NCBI RefSeq assembly: GCF_022376835.1
Contig: NZ_CP084606.1
Span: forward strand, 2,474,501 to 2,538,500
Length of the DNA stretch: 64,000 bases
Source of the DNA: Brucepastera parasyntrophica
Lineage (GTDB): Bacteria > Spirochaetota > Spirochaetia > Treponematales > Treponemataceae
Direction: 5' to 3'
Shown here: one piece after another, positions 62,702 through 64,000 of the stretch
How positions within the stretch are numbered: position 1 is the stretch's first letter
How the letters are laid out: the number at the start of each line of letters is the position of its first letter
Position numbers and translations under genes: made by a program
Notes under the pieces: model-generated
The model's input: the letters and a program-made list of their open reading frames with translations, nothing else
Told to the model about the DNA's origin: nothing
Databases searched by the model: none

Positions 62702-63028
62702 ATGCTTTTTTCAATTAATTCGGGTTTGCTGGACGCCTGTGTTCTGGCAATTTTATCCCGCGGAGATGAATACGGTTACCGCCTTACCCAGGAGGTAAAG
62801 AAGGTTATGCCCATTTCCGAATCAACCCTTTATCCGGTCCTCAAGCGGCTTCAGAAAAACGGCTGGCTTGTAACCTATGACCAGCCTTTTCAGGGCCGTA
62901 ACCGCCGGTACTACAGGATTACAGATGAGGGAAGGCACCAGCATGTTCTTCATATGAATGAATGGAAAGACTATAAAACCAGGATCGAAATTATTTTTAA
63001 CGGAGAGTCTGATTATGACACGAAGTGA
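62702..63028 (+). CDS. PadR-family transcriptional regulator
   Basis: The 108-residue winged-helix protein has LDACVLAILSRGDEYGYRLT and PISESTLYPVLKRLQKNGWL and RRYYRITDEG, the PadR signature. PadR genes often stand before a DUF1700/DUF4097 membrane gene, as here (14-base overlap). AAAGGGAT precedes ATG. The palindrome over its own promoter suggests autoregulation. Confidence 0.9.
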   Translation: MLFSINSGLLDACVLAILSRGDEYGYRLTQEVKKVMPISESTLYPVLKRLQKNGWLVTYDQPFQGRNRRYYRITDEGRHQHVLHMNEWKDYKTRIEIIFNGESDYDTK

Positions 63029-64000
63029 ATTTATGGATGAATTGAGGAACCGCCTTGAAAGGCTTCCTCCCGGAGAACTTGAGGAGGCGCTGGCGTATTA
63101 TGAAGAATACTTCGATGAAGCCGGGCCTGAGCATGAACAGGATGTTATCCGCGAGTTTGGCAGTCCCGCAGCCCTTGCTTCACGGATCCTTGCCGACCAC
63201 GCGGTAAAGGAGGCCAAGGCCGCGCCGTATAACCCCAAAAAAGGCTTTTCAGCGTTATGGATGGTGCTTCTCGCTCTGTTCGCAACCCCTGTCGCCTTTC
63301 CTGTTATTATAGCGCTTATTATAGTGGTAATCGCGGTACTTATTGTTATTGTGGTTGTCGGTGTTACCGCCATATCAATGGTGATAGGAGGGATCGCTTC
63401 CTTTCTGTATGGTATCTTCGGTCTGTTTACGGCGCCGACAACAGCGCTTATTCTTTTCGGCGCCGCTTTTTTCCTGTGGGGCTTGGGAAAAATTATTTTT
63501 GTAGTGGTCGGGGCTATCCTTTCTCTTCTGGAGCGGTTTGTGAACTGGGTCTTCAACAGAGAGAAGGGGGTAAATATGCAAGGTAAAAAATACGGAAGAA
63601 GGCTCCTGAGAGGATTTGCGCTGCTTTGTATAGGCAGTATATTAATGGCTATCGGTCTGAGTCTTGGCGGAGAAAGGCATCTTTTCGGGTTTTATAGAGA
63701 CCGGATATTTACCTCCCGGCCTGGTTCGGAAAAAGATGGCGGAATAATTTCCGAGGATGGTTTTTTTATGGAAAACGGTACATTACCCGAGAAACTCAAA
63801 TATATGAGTATTAAGGTATCGGTAGCCAGCGTAACAATCCGTACCGGCGCGGCACCCGGATATACATACTCCGGATTTGGAGATAACAATCTTGCTATTT
63901 CAGCCAGCGGAAATACGTTTAAAGTGACAGACACAAAGGCCTTTTTTCCTTTCAGGAAATACGGCAAGGAAAATCCTCCCACCCTGGAAATAATCCTTCC
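63015..64000 (+). CDS. DUF1700-DUF4097-like membrane protein (partial, runs off window)
   Basis: MTRSEFMDELRNRLERLPPG and ALAYYEEYFDEAGPEHEQDV form the DUF1700 N-terminal domain; several hydrophobic segments (LALFATPVAFPVIIALIIVV, VVGVTAISMVIGGIASFLYG, LILFGAAFFLWGLGKIIFVV) follow, then a second membrane segment (LLRGFALLCIGSILMAIGLS) and the start of a DUF4097-like beta region (KVSVASVTIRTGAAPGYTYS). The frame stays open to the last base, so both domains are in one protein. Coupled to padR by overlap. Function unknown, probably envelope stress related. Confidence 0.8.
   Translation, partial: MTRSEFMDELRNRLERLPPGELEEALAYYEEYFDEAGPEHEQDVIREFGSPAALASRILADHAVKEAKAAPYNPKKGFSALWMVLLALFATPVAFPVIIALIIVVIAVLIVIVVVGVTAISMVIGGIASFLYGIFGLFTAPTTALILFGAAFFLWGLGKIIFVVVGAILSLLERFVNWVFNREKGVNMQGKKYGRRLLRGFALLCIGSILMAIGLSLGGERHLFGFYRDRIFTSRPGSEKDGGIISEDGFFMENGTLPEKLKYMSIKVSVASVTIRTGAAPGYTYSGFGDNNLAISASGNTFKVTDTKAFFPFRKYGKENPPTLEIIL

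Noticed and set aside
1-64000. CRISPR array
   Set aside because: The repeats in this window are palindromic intergenic elements at scattered places, not regularly spaced direct repeats with unique spacers; no cas gene is seen.

Overview
The window looks like chromosome from a host-associated spirochaete of the Treponema type. It resembles the termite-gut treponemes, in which [FeFe]-hydrogenase-like H2 sensors are known. The grounds are a hydrogenase-like H2 sensor joined to a methyl-accepting signalling domain, a P13-like membrane protein, many short lipoproteins, and a class-I-like PurE next to purC, purF, purM and purN. The assignment is inference from gene content; no rRNA or marker gene is present.

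Layout. 1-4.5 kb: a MATE transporter and the H2-sensor locus. 4.7-10.5 kb: purine genes purE, purC, purF, purM, purN, then a DUF368 (undecaprenyl-phosphate translocase type) gene. 10.6-26 kb: accessory metabolism (alpha/beta hydrolase, fructokinase, acetyltransferases, nitroreductases, flavoprotein), a GH13 amylase lipoprotein, ComM, a PHP phosphoesterase and two cyclic-nucleotide-binding proteins. 26-33 kb: a 7.06-kb integrative element in the 3' end of tRNA-Thr(CGT), bounded by 46-bp direct repeats. It has a tyrosine integrase, an excisionase-like protein, a filamentous-phage-like replication initiator, a repressor with a four-site operator array, and cargo. 33-40 kb: Ntn hydrolase, a three-gene SPFH/zinc-ribbon cluster, a ferredoxin-type aldo/keto reductase and pyruvate kinase. 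40-50 kb: tRNA-Cys, paralogous lipoproteins, a chemoreceptor, a thioredoxin-reductase-like flavoprotein and a NagZ-like GH3 enzyme. 49-53 kb: proC, proB, proA. 54-58 kb: def, fmt and a PASTA protein. 58-62.6 kb: an NhaC-type antiporter, then a cobalamin riboswitch with a BtuB-like receptor and TonB. The window ends in padR and a DUF1700/DUF4097-like gene that runs off the edge.

The most interesting non-coding content is repetitive. One family is a ~105-bp two-hairpin element (at least six good copies) whose hairpins show compensatory base changes between copies and which often carries the ribosome binding site of the next gene. A second mosaic palindromic family reaches into a coding region and supplies a lipoprotein's C-terminal tail. 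Most striking, a gene of the integrative element contains 80 nt that match (79/80) the first codons of the host aldo/keto reductase gene 5 kb away, oriented so that the element's transcript would be antisense to the reductase mRNA.

A caution: eight otherwise well-conserved genes are each interrupted by what looks like one missing base in a homopolymer run (purF twice, purM, the H2 sensor, a hydrolase, a small membrane protein, the amylase, a GNAT protein; nine broken sites counting both in purF less none in duplicates are listed in the findings). The common sign and context suggest base-calling errors rather than real mutations, though the H2-sensor site also forms a canonical -1 slippery heptamer.
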